A stretch of 64,000 nt of DNA from Theocolax elegans (GCA_026168455.1 CM047425.1:1896001-1960000); one strand, 5' to 3'. Positions 35,122-47,607 are shown, counted from the first letter of the stretch. Translations and numbers: made by a program. Notes: generated from the letters alone by a model not told the origin.

Positions 35122-35675
35122 AAAAAGTTATGCTTGTCAACGCGCTCGTCGCGTATATTGTTTCGATAACTTTTTTTTGTTTTCGAAAAAAAAAACGAAC
35201 GTTCCACGCGCCTTTTTAACATATTTTTAACCGGTCGGTTTCGGGGTATATATTTGCTCGGAGCGATGTGACAAAAAAAAGTAAGAGCGAGAAGGGGGAA
35301 AAAATAGGAAAATGCACCGAAATCAGGAAAAAAAGGCGGACGCGCATTCGTTACGCGTACAGTTTTCGGCTTAAAAATATAGATCGAATTTCCCGAGGGA
35401 GACGTTTTTTTTGTTTTTTTACGTAAACGTCCGTCGGTTTTAGGAACTCTTTTTTTTATATCATTCGTCGATGACTTTGCGGGGGCGAGATCGCGTAGCA
35501 AATGAGAAACGCGGGAGTAACTAATTGACGTGTGTTCGAGTATATATCAGCTGTTCAACTAAAAAGGTTAAACGATAATGTTTGTAGGGGGAGGAAATTT
35601 TTGCGAGTTGGAGTGATAAATTTATAGGAGGGGTCAGCTGCTTTATACGAAATTAACTTAAAAATTGATAATTTT
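35122..35675. other. GC-richer island, unassigned
   Basis: Rich in CpG words (CGCGCTCGTCGCGTA, CGTTACGCGTAC) and A/T runs. It may be a regulatory or untranslated region; the minus-strand open frame over 35118-35501 is compositionally odd and unrecognisable. Confidence 0.3.
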
Positions 35676-36955
35676 CGGCGAAAAAATTTATAGTACACGA
35701 TTTATATTTGTTTTTTTATAGTTTTTTGGCCTCTTTTGGGATTGTACAGCTGATTTTTATTTTGCTGATTTCTGTAATTTTTAAAAAAGTTTATACTAAT
35801 AGAAAAGAAATCATTCAATAAAAACATAATGCTATTAGTTTTTATTTTATTATATTGTAAAATTTTAAAATCAAACTGTTAATCAATATAAAATTAGTTA
35901 TGTAATCATTTCGACAAAAATTAACGTAAAGACATGCACAAGAATTTGTAAACAATTGATTTGACAAAAATACTATTATAGTATTCCGTTTAAGTGCTAC
36001 TTTTTAAAACAAAATCAACTTAGACATTCTCTTCATTGAGTAACACAAATATGATTTATACAAAATTTACCCTAAAAATTCAAATAATTTAAACAAAATA
36101 ATTACCAGAAAATTCCGAAATATATTTGAATCCTAAAAGTGACCAAAAATTGTTAAATTGTTTTGAAGTATCACGTTTTATGAATAATAGTTAAAATGTC
36201 ACTATATTTGTTACAAAAATCATTTTTTTTGACAACGATAAATCTAAAAAATCTTAAAAATTTTATAACTATCGGCGAAAAAATTTATAGTACACGATTT
36301 ATATTTGTTTTTTTATAGTTTTTTGGCCTCTTTTGGGATTGTACAGCTGATTTTTATTTTGCTGATTCTGTAATTTTTAAAAAAGTTTATACTAATAGAA
36401 AAGAAATCATTCAATTAAAAACTATATGCTATTAGTTTTTATTTTATTATATTGTAAAATTTTAAAATCAAACTGTTAATCAATATAAAATTAGTTATGT
36501 AATCATTTCGACAAAAATTAACGTAAAGATCATGCACAAGAATTTGTAAACAATTGATTTGACAAAAAATAATATTATAGTAATTCGTTTTAAGTGCTAC
36601 TTTTTAAAACAAAATCAACTTAGACATTCTCTTCATTGAGTAACACAAATTATGATTTATACAAAATTTACCCTAAAAATTCAAATAATTTAAACAAAAA
36701 TAATTTACCAGAAAATTCCGAAATATATTTGAAAAAAAATCAATTTTTTGACGAAGATAAATCTAGAGAATTATAAAACTTGTTACAAAAGAGTCATTTT
36801 TCGACAAAGCCGATCCTAAAAGTGACCAAAAATTGTTAAATTGTTTTGAAGTATCACGTTTTATGAATAATAGTTAAAATGTCACTATATTTGTTACAAA
36901 AATCATTTTTTTTGACAACGATAAATCTAAAAAATCTTAAAAATTTTATAACTAT
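35676..36955 (+). repeat. Tandem duplication, two ~0.6-0.7 kb units
   Basis: Unit 1 is 35676-36272 (597 bp) and unit 2 is 36273-36955 (683 bp). Both begin CGGCGAAAAAATTTATAGT. Unit 2 has ~85 bp (about 36735-36818, with TTTTTTGACGAAGATAAATC) missing from unit 1. That stretch resembles nearby sequence in the unit (ATTTTTTTTGACAACGATAA), so an internal copy was gained or lost. Non-coding. Confidence 0.9.
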
Positions 36956-37690
36956 CAATTTAAAAATTAATAAAATTTTTAATTTTTTTCAAGTACCACT
37001 TTTTAAAACAATTGATTTACAAAATCAATATAGAATTAACTTAAAAATTAAAAAAAAAATGTAAAAAAATTATTTGTCAATTGTCAAAGATAAACCAAAA
37101 AATTTTCAAAAATAGTAAAACGATTAATCTAAAATTTTATATTTTAAATTTTGTCGAATACATTCCTTTTTAAGAAATAAAGCTAAAATGCCGCAAAAAA
37201 TTCTAACAAAAAATCATATTCTTGCCAAAGAAAAACTTAAAAAATTGTCAAAGAAGCATCTTTTTTAGTAAAAGGCGAAATATTTATGCGTGTTATGAAG
37301 GGAAACCAGAGTATTATGAGAAAAGCCAATTATATGTTCATACATGTTTTATTTTGTCCGATAGAATGTAAAAGAATACAAAAACACGCTTTTTTTTATT
37401 TAAATGACAATTCAAAGATTGTGAGCAACATTAAGATTCATTGCGACTTCGCGCCGAATACATCATAAAATTATACCATTTTCAAAACTTTCGATCATTC
37501 GAAAAAATCCCAAAAACGGTAAACAGAAAAAATTCTACATACTTTCTAAAAACAAAAAATTGCAACATCGTGTAACAATAATTTCTTAAAATTCACCCAA
37601 AATAAAAAAATAACATTCCGCGCGAATACCAGAAACACCAATCCATATTATACGTACCACATCATCATCGAATCAATAAATTTTTTCTTT
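36956..37690. other. AT-rich non-coding stretch
   Basis: A continuation of sequence resembling the duplicated units (TTTTTTAGTAAAAGGCGAAA, AAAAATTGTCAAAG words), with no gene recognised. Confidence 0.45.
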
Positions 37691-37906
37691 CCCTTCAATT
37701 CACGTGTAACACGCAAAACCGTACAAATATATTCACAATGTCTATTGCACTCGCACATGAGAAAAAAATATATATATCTAAAGATAAAAGAGAAGGGGGA
37801 TTTCTAACAACCGCGCGGTCCGCATAAATTTCGGGGGTTGAAAATACATCCACATACTGCACATAAAACGCGAGAGTGATCGTCTCTCGTGAAAATCGTG
37901 GCGTAC

Positions 37907-37944
37907 CTGTTTGGATACATCCGCGACCAGGTGCTGTTGAGTTT
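37907..37944 (-). other. Possible 38-nt exon in a GC-richer island
   Basis: On the minus strand, ATATATATATGCAG precedes and GTACGCCACG follows a 38-nt segment that is open in all three frames (one reads TQQHLVADVSKQ). Splice sites are plausible, but the upstream run is poor in pyrimidines. The island 37780-38060 is balanced in composition. Weak evidence. Confidence 0.12.
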
Positions 37945-38241
37945 CTGCATATATATACATATACGCGCGTTTTAAACGGGGCCAACGTTTTTCCGCAGCT
38001 GCTTAGATATTTCGAGTTCTCCCCATTCCCATATAACCCCCTATATACATATATATAGATCCATTGCGCAATAGGCTAATAGCATCGCGAGCGTCCGGTT
38101 GGTCATCACATATTTTTTTTTCCATTTAGGAGGAGGAGGGGGGATACTATATATGGTACGTGTACCTTTTTTCCCTGGATTTGAAAAGTATATACACGGT
38201 GTGACCCTTCGACATTTTCTTTCCCTTTTTTTTTGATTCCC

Positions 38242-38431
38242 AGGGCAAAGAGATGTGTGTGTGGACAACAATGACCAGATTTTTGGTTACGAGAAAGAGA
38301 GAAGGTCAAGGGGTTTTTACAGCTGTGTACTTTTACATCATCGGTGCAGTACCTTCGTTGCGTTTGTCATTATTGTTATTGGGTTGGTTCGTGTATATAC
38401 ATTGTTCTCTCGAATACGCAATTAGCTTATA
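38242..38431 (+). other. Possible exon after a good acceptor (unassigned)
   Basis: TTTTTTTTTGATTCCCAG, ending at ~38241, is followed by 62 open codons to a TAA at ~38430. The product has a hydrophobic stretch (AVYFYIIGAVPSLRLSLLLL), which could be a membrane segment or a chance result of T-rich codons. No family recognised. Confidence 0.15.
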
Positions 38432-38454
38432 ATCACTTTATTGACGGGATGTAC

Positions 38455-38960
38455 AGACTCGGATAATGGTTATTTGTTATATTTTTTTTATAACCATAAG
38501 AAAAGATTTTTGGAAAAACCCTTAGGCGTGTTTTAAATAATATACCCAAATTTTTCTAAATTTTTAAATCGATCATTTACCCTTTAGACTGCCGGCATTT
38601 TTAACTTGGAAAATGAATATTTTTAAATTGTAAAATTTATTTATATAAATATCTAATATGTCGAAAGGGGTCTTCAAATCTTAGCTGACTCATTTATTTA
38701 TAAGCCAGACTGGCAGCGTAAAGGTTGATTAGGATGTTTTACGCCTTATTTTACTAAAAATTACCGACTTTAAAATGTTTATTAAATTATTATTAACAAA
38801 AATTATTTTTACTTAAACATCAATCATACAGGCTCTTCCTTATATATTAAGCTATCCCTATGAATTTTTTCAGATTTTTAATTCAATATTTTAGATAGAA
38901 TTAGTTGGTCGAAAGGTGCCGATCCCTGTAATTTGGCTCTAACATCGTCTTGGCACTTTT
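38455..38960 (+). repeat. Dispersed dimeric repeat, copy 3
   Basis: Same plan as copies at 4310 and 32130: ATGGTTATTTGTTATATT start, AATTTTTCTAAATTTTTAAA near 38550, TTACCGACTTTAAAATG joint near 38760, ATTTTTTCAGATTTTTAATT near 38862, end CCTGTAATTTGGCTC near 38923. It is longer because ~120 bp (about 38585-38705) sits between the halves. Confidence 0.55.
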
Positions 38961-39391
38961 TTCGAAAGCGAATCTATGCACAAAGGTGGATATTCACTTT
39001 TTTCTAAACTATTTTTGAATACCTAATTTTAAGAGATAGTGTATATTTCCATTAGAATATAATGGCTTAAAAATTAAATTATTATTTTTTTCGTTTTCTT
39101 GAGGGCCAGGTATAGGTTTTTTTAGTTTAAATAAATATAATAAACAATTATTTACAGATATATTATTACATAAAATATGAAAAAATTGTAAATTAATACT
39201 ATTTCGTATCGAGAACGTTTGCTAATATTTTAATAAGTACCTTGCATTTTACGCGTACAGTCTGTGAAACTTTATAACTCAAAATTGAATCGAAAAACTG
39301 ATTTCACGTACACTGGAACGTAGAAATAATTTATTTGCTCGTTACAGAAGATTCCCTTGTGTCTAGTTTTTAGGTTATGTATCGAAAAAGT

Positions 39392-39795
39392 ATGCAGGAG
39401 CGTTCTTCAGCGCGTCAGCGCTTTCTAGTCTGAGAAAAATTTCCTTTATAATATTTAGCTAATTTACTAGAATTAGATCCGAGAAAACTAAGTTTCCTCA
39501 CACGTAAAAGGATGAAAAAATTTATATAAATATGTTTTTGGTTAATAATATTAAAAATTGAAGGTGTCTTTTAATTAGAGTAAATTTGTCTTGCCTGTTC
39601 ACCGTGGTATCAATTTTTCTCTATAATACGTTTTCAATTTTTCATATTACTTACTAAAGTAATTGTTAGATAAATCTTTATACTATTTCATACGTGGGAA
39701 AACCTTTAATTTGACTGTCTTAAATATAATCAAAATATTACAATGAAATTTTTTCTCAGTCTAGAGGGCGCTGCCGCGCTATGGAAAAGCTCAGA
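39392..39795. mobile_element. Foldback element, ~0.4 kb, GC-rich tips
   Basis: The left tip has CAGCGCGTCAGCGCTTTC followed by TAGTCTGAGAAAAATTTC. The right end is its inverse (GAAATTTTTTCTCAGTCTAG followed by AGGGCGCTGCCGCGCTATGG). The AT-rich interior is weakly symmetrical. No coding capacity. Confidence 0.65.
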
Positions 39796-41346
39796 AATTA
39801 CCAAATTACTTTAAATTAACATAATAATTATTTAAACAAATAGAAGACCTCCCTAGCTATCAATATTATTTATCGACCTGTCCAAAGCAGATATCAATTA
39901 GTTTTGCCATTTTTTGGATTTATTACGAACAAAGGTTCTTTATTTAGGTTATGTACCTAAAGTGGTTGAATCTAGATTTATCATTATATTTTCGGGGAAA
40001 ATTCGATCTTTTCCGTTTTGAAGTTGAATATATTGCTATATTATTGATTATATATAACTATAGGCAATTTCAAATCATCATTAAAATCAAAATTAAAATT
40101 TCAACCTCTTACATCTGCTTCGCGCACATTTTCATCGTAAAGAAAAAAAATTAAATATCATATATATAACACATTCCATGAAAACATTTCATAATTTAAT
40201 AGACACGCGTTAATTGCATGTCGGTTGTCCTTCGATGATAAAAAAACGAAGAATCACAGCCGCCCCCTTTTACATAACCTCCCTCGATGCTTTTTTATTT
40301 GCGGAAAGAGGAGGTAGAAAAAAAAATTCTTTTTTCCACCAAGAGGGTGCTTGTACAATTTTCTTCCCTTCTTTAATTTCCATACAACGTTCTATCTCGG
40401 AAGCTGAAGAGAAAGAGGAGGGGAAAGAAAGAAGAAGAATTTTAATTACTTTCCCGGTGTGTATATACGAGGCGCCGGTAATATCATTTTAATTTCGTTC
40501 GCGCGTCCTCTCGTCTTTGTTTATTTTTTTTCTTCTTCTTCTTCTTCTCTTTTTTTACACCCTCTTCGAGGTATAGTTGTGTATCCAACCGCAGAAAACG
40601 TTGTTCCGATGAAAATATACCTATATATATTTCTTATTTTCGGATTCTAAATTTAGGCGTGTGGTTGGAGGTTAGGAGTTTGGTAATTATGTTTGGATAA
40701 CGGTTTAGATAGTTGTGAGTGGTTTAGTTGCGTTACATAGGTAAAAAGGTGTAAGTTTAAAAAGTTTTTTTATTTTCGATGAGTTCGGGTAGACCGTTTT
40801 GAAGGTTAGGATTTCGAGTAGTTAGATTTCGATTGTACTGGGTAGTATTGTAATGGGAGTATTTACGGTTAGTAGATGGTTCGGACTGTAGAAAAAGTAT
40901 AGAAAATTGATAAAATTCTTAATTTTGGATGGGAACACCGTTTATTAAAGTTCGAGGTTATGATTTTTGTTGTTTTGTTTGCAAAACATAAATTTGAAAT
41001 TTTAAGTTTTAATTTTTAATTCATAAATAATTTTGTACGAATTATTTGTTTACGTATGTATTATTAATATTTTGAGGTTGTAAATAGGTATTTTATAGGT
41101 TGTCATTCTTTTTTTTGCATTCACTTTTGATAAAATACGATGGTTGTCACTAGAAATTGGCCAAATTATCGTGAAACTTCAGGTACTAGGAAATTTAACC
41201 GATTCAAATGTTTGAAACAACACTAAGTACTAGTTAATTGCTTTAATGTATTCGGTTTCGTCATTTAGGACGTAAAAATGTAAAAAGTTTTTGCCTAGTT
41301 GTTTTTACCAAAAAAAATTGACAGTTTTATATGTAAACTATGAAAC
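39796..41346. other. Mixed non-coding stretch
   Basis: 40200-40640 is GC-richer with purine and (CTT)n pyrimidine runs (~40530-40548). 40650-41100 has several GGTTAGG-like words. No gene recognised. Confidence 0.4.
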
Positions 41347-41350
41347 TTAA

Positions 41351-41610
41351 CCTTTAACTGATACTAATACATTAACATTTTTATTATTTTTTTTATTATG
41401 GTTTTTATTATTTTTTTTATACGTCATTAATGAATTTTGTCTTAAAATATCATATGGTTGTTTAGCAGAAATTTTGAGAAATATGCAACAAATTTGAAAA
41501 AAAATGATTAGTAAACTTTTTACAGTATTTAATTTAATGTAATAGAGCTCAAAATACCTCATATGACACTTATTAATCGTGTTGTTATTTGGAAGTGTAA
41601 CAGTTGAGAG
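41351..41610. mobile_element. piggyBac-like MITE, third, diverged copy
   Basis: TTAA at 41347-41350 then CCTTTAACTGATACT; right end AACAGTTGAGAG then TTAA (41611-41614). The interior shares CTTAAAATATCATATGGTTG, TTTAGCAGAAATTTTGAG and ATGACACTTATT with the copies at 25576 and 29077. 260 bp, an independent insertion of the same family. Confidence 0.7.
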
Positions 41611-42598
41611 TTAACGCTAATCGAACTTTTTTCGTTGGTTTTGGTAATCAAAACTGATCAAAAAATCAAACAAGTTTTAGGATATTAACTTGATAATATA
41701 TTTTTCCTCACATTTTCTGTGAATCGACAAATTGATTTTAGTAAGTAAGTGTATAATAAACAGCAATTAATAATCAGAATTAAAATTACGAAACTTGAGA
41801 AATTACAAAAATTTATTTACTCATTTGTTAGGCACGTAGTATGTATATATATCGACCACTTTTATTTCTCATATTTTGCTCAATTGTCACTTAGGAACAA
41901 AAATAATCGTCTATACTCGTTTACGTATTGTAATTTTTAAGACCATTATTTTGTTAATTATTAACATCGTAACGCTACTAAAAAAGTTTTCACTTCCACA
42001 AAAAAATATCCAAAATGTTAATTATACAAAAATGAAAAAGTTCTCGATGTAAATTATTAATTGCATATCACCTAATCTAAACAAAAATGGAAAATCTGTG
42101 AAAAATATAAATATTTTTATATACATCATCGTTAATTATACATCATCTGACCTAAAAAAAATGGAAAATACAAATATTTCTAACCTCTTTACCGGCGGAT
42201 AAAATATAAAATTCTATATACCATGTACAAAAGTACTCATTATTATTCTATTTCACCGAAAAAGAAAACAAAAAAGTATATACATGTACATATATATATA
42301 TATATATATATATAACACACACACACATAGTTCGCAATATACGAACTGTTATCCGAACGTCTTGTCAAGCCTATTAACAAACTCGTCAGCCGAGATAAAG
42401 GAAAAAGAAAAAAAATAAGAAAATAGGGAGGGAGTAAAAGCTTACTTCCTCCCCTCTGTTGTGCAACTTTTCCACGCATCCCCCAACATACAGACACACA
42501 CACACACAGCTACCAAAAAATAAATGCGTACAATTGCAAAAGTTCCGAATAAGGGATATATGAACACCCTCCTCCGATCGCTTTTACTTCCAACATAA

Positions 42599-42716
<118 letters not shown>

Positions 42717-42900
42717 TTCGACAAATTTAATTTTTTTTCAGAAGCTACACACACATACACAGAGTGTCCTTCCCTATAACTTAAAAAAAAAATAAAAGAA
42801 TCACCTGACGTTTTCGTCACCTGCGTGTGTACATAAATCGTCCTATATGTGTATGTGTGTGTTTATTCAGTTCTCGGCTTTTGGTGTTATATATATATAT

Positions 42901-42985
42901 GTAGGTGCGCGCGGAAGATAATCGAATTAGAAGCCCGTGTCCTAGATCTGCCCCCGCGCGCGCGCGTCATGATGCCGACCGATTT
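42901..42985 (+). other. Possible first exon in unit 1
   Basis: A CpG-rich block (CCCCGCGCGCGCGCGTC) leads to ATGATGCCGACCGATTT and then a donor-like GTAAGAAAAA (from 42986). If real, the first coding exon would give Met-Met-Pro-Thr-Asp plus a split codon. The tandem copy has the identical arrangement (end 44069). No second exon is recognised, and the ATG context may be coincidence. Confidence 0.2.
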
Positions 42986-43001
42986 GTAAGAAAAAAATGT
43001 A

Positions 43002-43473
43002 TTTACTCATTTGTTAGGCACGTAGTATGTATATATATCGACCACTTTTATTTCTCATATTTTGCTCAATTGTCACTTAGGAACAAAAATAATCGTCTAT
43101 ACTCGTTTACGTATCGTAATTTTTAAGACCATTATTTTGTTAATTATTAACATCGTAACGCTACTAAAAAAGTTTTCACTTCCACAAAAAAATATCCAAA
43201 ATGTTAATTATACAAAATGAAAAAGTTCTCGCTGTAAAGTATTAATTGCATATCACCTAATCTAAACAAAAATGGAAAATCTGTGAAAAATATTAATATT
43301 TTTATATACATCATCGTTAATTATACATCATCTGACCTAAAAAAAATGGAAAATACAAATATTTCTAACCTCTTTACCGGCGGATAAAATATAAAATTCT
43401 ATATACCATGTACAAAAGTACTCATTATTATTCTATTTCACCGAAAAAGAAAACAAAAAAGTATACATGTACA

Positions 43474-43509
<36 letters not shown>

Positions 43510-44085
43510 AGTTCGCAATATACGAACTGTTATCCGAACGTCTTGTCAAGCCTATTAACAAACTCGTCAGCCGAGATAAAGGAAAAAGAAAAAAAATAAG
43601 AAAATAGGGAGGGAGTAAAAGCTTACTTCCTCCCCTCTGTTGTGCAACTTTTCCACGCATCCCCCAACATACAGACACACACACACAGCTACCAAAAAAT
43701 AAATGCGTACAATTGCAAAAGTTCCGAATAAGGGATATATGAACACCCTCCTCCGATCGCTTTTACTTCCAACATAATGATATATATATATATATATACT
43801 TCGACAAATTTAATTTTTTTTCAGAAGCTACACACACATACACAGAGTGTCCTTCCCTATAACTTAAAAAAAAAATAAAAGAATCACCTGACGTTTTCGT
43901 CACCTGCGTGTGTACATAAATCGTCCTATATATGTGTATGTGTGTGTTTATTCTGTTCTCGGCTTTTGGTGTTACATATATATGTAGGTGCGCGCGGGAA
44001 GATAATCGAATTAGAAGCCCGTGTCCTAGATCTGCCCCCGCGCGCGCGCGTCATGATGCCGACCGATTTGTAAGAAAAAAATGTA
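43002..44085 (+). repeat. 1.1-kb tandem duplication, unit 2
   Basis: Copy of 41816-43001 with few substitutions and a much shorter TA tract. Beyond 44085 the two diverge abruptly (ATGTACTTGATAGG instead of ATGTATTTACTC). Confidence 0.95.
43987..44069 (+). other. Possible first exon in unit 2
   Basis: Copy of the CpG-rich block in unit 1, with ATG at 44053 and the donor-like GTAAGAAAAA from 44070. Same reservations as for unit 1. Confidence 0.2.
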
Positions 44086-44089
44086 CTTG

Positions 44090-44881
44090 ATAGGCCTCTT
44101 TGAGAGGTTACATTGTATACCTTTTTGTTTTTTTCCTTTCTTTTTGTATATATTGACAACTCTTGGAATCGCGTAATCGGGATCCTGTATATTTACGTGT
44201 ATTCTTTTTTTGGGTATTAATTACGTGAATTTTTTTTGTAGGTCTTCGCTGTTACGATTATATGGTGCAATCGAAATTAAAAAAATAAAATTTTAATGGG
44301 ATCAAACGAGATGTTTTTTTTTATCATTTATCGAGTGTGGTTAAAACAAAAGAATGTATATCGTAGTGTAGAAATTTGGACAATTTTTGGCGATGTATTA
44401 TTAAATTTTATGGCCAATATATGCGAATGTTGAATTTAATCGAACGTTCATTAGTTCAAAATGTTTTGATTATTTTTTTTTCGTAATGGTTATATATACG
44501 TAAGTAATTTTAGATCCTAGAAGAAATTTCGCGATATTTTGGACAATTTTTAGCGATATATTGCTAAATTTTATAGGCAACTACTAATAGTGATATTTTT
44601 GGTGATATTTTACCAAGTTTCCCCTAGTAGAAATTTGACTTTAAGAACTAGGAATTAAACATTGGTATTAAATACCTTGTGATGAAACGCTTTTTCACCC
44701 ATTTTTAACACTTAATAGAATGACCATAACCTCAAAACATTCGAATTATGTTTCCAACTTTCCGATAACAGTAAATTTCAAAATTCCTATATATAGAAAC
44801 TATAGTTTCGGATGGGTTTTAACGTTTTCGTCCGATTTACAACTAATTTCTGTTATATTTCCAGTATTTGCAAAGATAAGA
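44090..44881. other. AT-rich stretch with a partial MITE end
   Basis: Contains two similar words (GGACAATTTTTGGCGATGTA near 44378 and GGACAATTTTTAGCGATATA near 44542) and a CCCTAGTAGAAATTTGAC end at ~44632. No gene; a plus-strand open frame at 44720-44929 runs into the next hairpin and is not supported. Confidence 0.45.
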
Positions 44882-45294
44882 GGGCGCCAAAGCCACTTTA
44901 GAAATTCAAATTTTGCGCCAAAAATGTAATCGATTATTTCGTATTTATTGTAAAACTAATTATTTAAAATAAAAAAAAAGAGTTGTCCTTCCTAGCTATC
45001 ATAAAAAGCAACATTTCTGCCAAGCCAGAGTAAATAATATTGTTTCGTTTTTGTGTTTCACTTTGACATACTAAACGAAGAGGTTATGTTTTACCATTTT
45101 TTAGTAGGTCAAAGTTTTCAGAAAAACGAAACAATATTATTTACTCTCGCTTGGTAGAAATGTTGCTTTTTATGATGGCTAAGGGGGACAACTCCTTTTT
45201 TTTATTTTAAATAATTAGTTTTACAATGAACACGAAATAATTGATTACATTTTTGGCGCGAAATTAGAATTTCTAAAGTGGCTTTGGCATCCCC
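44882..45294. mobile_element. Near-perfect 0.4-kb hairpin element
   Basis: Arms of ~175-190 bp are inverted copies with only scattered mismatches. Left tip GCCAAAGCCACTTTAGAAAT, right tip its inverse. Further in, GTAAATAATATTGTTTCGTT on the left faces AACGAAACAATATTATTTAC on the right. The loop (~45070-45095) includes AAGAGGTTATGTTTTACC. Non-coding. A transcript through it would form long double-stranded RNA. Confidence 0.9.
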
Positions 45295-45514
45295 ATAAAT
45301 GCGGTTTTATTATATTTTTCACTTGTCCATTTTTAATAAACATTTAATAGCACATAACTAGACTCAAATTTGATCTATATTTATAAGCTAAAAATTAGCT
45401 CAAAACAGAATATAAATTATATTTTAGTTTATTTAAGGGGAGTCCGTACTAATAGCTTCACAAATCCGCCACCCGAAAATTTGCGATCAAAAGTGGCGCT
45501 GTCGTCAGATAGGC

Positions 45515-45617
45515 TGTGTTCATATTTGAGAATAATTATAGACATTTAAATAAAATAGAGTGTTTCTGTGTTCATATTGAGAATAATTATAGACATTTAA
45601 ATAAAATAGAGTGTTTC
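45515..45617 (+). repeat. 52-bp direct tandem duplication
   Basis: TGTGTTCATATTTGAGAATA... at 45515 is repeated from 45567 with a one-base deletion. Confidence 0.9.
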
Positions 45618-45800
45618 GACCATTCTATTTAGAATATCTATTTATTACCTATTTAACGGAATACGATTTCTACTAGGGTCATAACCAAAATATAGGAGGC
45701 TCCGGTTTCGATTTGTATTTTTTAAATTTTCGTATATATAAAAGCTACGGAATACCTAACCTACATCTACAGAAATTCTATTATAAAATGTCCATCAATT

Positions 45801-45890
45801 CTTTAGTAGAAATCTGACTATAAATGTAACGCTTTTTAAGCCAGAAATAGCCAAATGTCATAAAATATAACCAATTCTTAGCCTCAAAAC
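45801..45890 (+). mobile_element. CCCTAGTAGAAAT-family MITE, partial copy
   Basis: TTAGTAGAAATCTGACTATA, then AATGTAACGCTTTTTAAGCC and ATGTCATAAAATATAACCAA follow the family core; the right end is not recognisable. A separate reversed end, ATTTCTACTAGGG, lies at ~45667-45679. Confidence 0.65.
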
Positions 45891-47554
45891 ATTAAAAATA
45901 ATCCAATCATTCCATTGGATTTTTAAAGATTATAACCAATAAAACATAACCTTGAAACAAAAAATTAATTTTCTACCATTCGTTACAATCCGAATGATAA
46001 TACAGAAATAAATCCTGTATAAATAAAAAGTGCACATATATATGTTAGATACGTTACCTCGGTTAATCAATTATTGTTACCGGATAGTCAAAAGTTAGGT
46101 ATATACACATCTCTCTATATATTGATTGATGGATCTGGACGTGCGCCATATAAACAAAAGTTCCGTTTTCAACGTGGAATCTTATAAGGGATTTCAGAAT
46201 CGCGGCGATCAGTCTTCGTTTTGTCATGTTTATACTTCTTGACAGCCAAACCAAAGTCTCTGTCTATACATATATTTTCGATTTTCGAAATCAGGAATAA
46301 GATGTTGCAAAATTGGTTTTTATTCATATATTTAATAATTGAATCGCTACATATATCGTTTGTTGCTAGAAATCCCACTGATTAATTAGTTGAGGTTAGA
46401 ATTTGTTAATGTAGCCATTTTCTTTTTAATATTAAAATTTAGCCTGTTTATATAGTTAAAATAGTGTTTTATGTTATTTTGTAGTGAAATCGGTACACGT
46501 AACCTATAAGCATAGTTAATTGTTTTACAAAAATGTGTATCATTAGAAATTCGAATGAAAATTTTCGTTGAAGAAAAACAATATAAAAATTGACGATTTC
46601 CTATAGTTCATGAAATTTAGCCCCAGGTTAAGCATACACCTAAAACACTATTCTCGTCGTTTTAAAAAATTTATTTTTTCTTTTTAATAAATACATTGGT
46701 TTAATAATACCTGGTAAAAATTTCACCATTTTATTAAGATTTCTAATCCTTATTAAAATCCATATTACTCCTGGTAGAAATTGAGCATTATGAGGTTAAT
46801 TGAAATAATTTTTAAGGCACTTAATGGTCATTTTTGGTCAAACGGTTAAAAAACGTATCCCAAATCCTTTAATTTCTACGAAGAATAAGTATTTAAAATT
46901 TAGTCTAAATTTTTCATAATAGGTACACATAACCTATAAAAGTCCTTTAATTAAAAATAAAAAAATACCTGTCTTCTTAAAAATGTCCATCCAACGACCG
47001 CCATCGAATATAACATACTCGAGTCAAAAATAAAAAAATATAAAAATATGTTCATCCAACGACCTAACCTCTATACACACACACACACCTCTAAGAATAC
47101 GACAAAAAAAGAAAAGGAAAGAATCAAGATCCACTTTTGCATAAGTAGCAGTTCATCGTTTTCGACCCTTACACGGAACGGATAGGATACATATATATAT
47201 ATTTTTTCCGAGAAACCGTTCTCTGGGACCGGACAATAGAGGTCCATAACCTCCCTCCCCCCTCTCTCCTAGAAAAAAAGTAAGTCCTCGCTTCGTTTGA
47301 ATATGTTGCGCATATAACGATCGCATCATTGTTGTTCCTCCATATTTTTTTCCCTTCTTCTTATTTCGGGGTCCGTGAAAAACGCAAAATTGCGGGAACG
47401 CGCGACGTAACGCCTTTCTTCTTACCCGGCGGGGGGAAAAAAAAGGGATGTTATATATATATGTATATACTTAGTAGTTTTCTTCTTTTTTTTGTAGGAC
47501 TTTGATTTAGTGACGTTTCTCGCGATTTTTTTTCTTTTCTTTGGGAAATTTTAG
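45891..47554. other. Mixed non-coding stretch
   Basis: A further isolated end (CCTGGTAGAAATTGAG, ~46771) is present. 47130-47480 is GC-richer with poly-pyrimidine and G runs. No gene recognised. Confidence 0.4.
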
Positions 47555-47607
47555 GTTCCTCCTTTAGAATCTTGACTCCTTTATGGAGCGCGCGGTTCGA
47601 AGCATTT
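47555..47607 (+). other. Possible short exon with ATG
   Basis: GGGAAATTTTAG precedes and GTAAGTAC (a consensus donor) follows a 53-nt segment containing ATGGAGCGCGCGGTTCGAAG (ATG at 47583, G at +4). It would encode MERAVRSI before a split codon. The island is CpG-rich. No downstream exon identified. Confidence 0.18.

Noticed and set aside
35118..35501. 127-codon minus-strand open frame
   Set aside because: Openness follows from A/T and CpG runs; it starts right at the edge of the satellite and has no recognisable product.
47583..47607. Start of a gene at a CpG-rich ATG with perfect donor
   Set aside because: Kept only as a low-confidence exon, because no second exon with continuing frame could be found.
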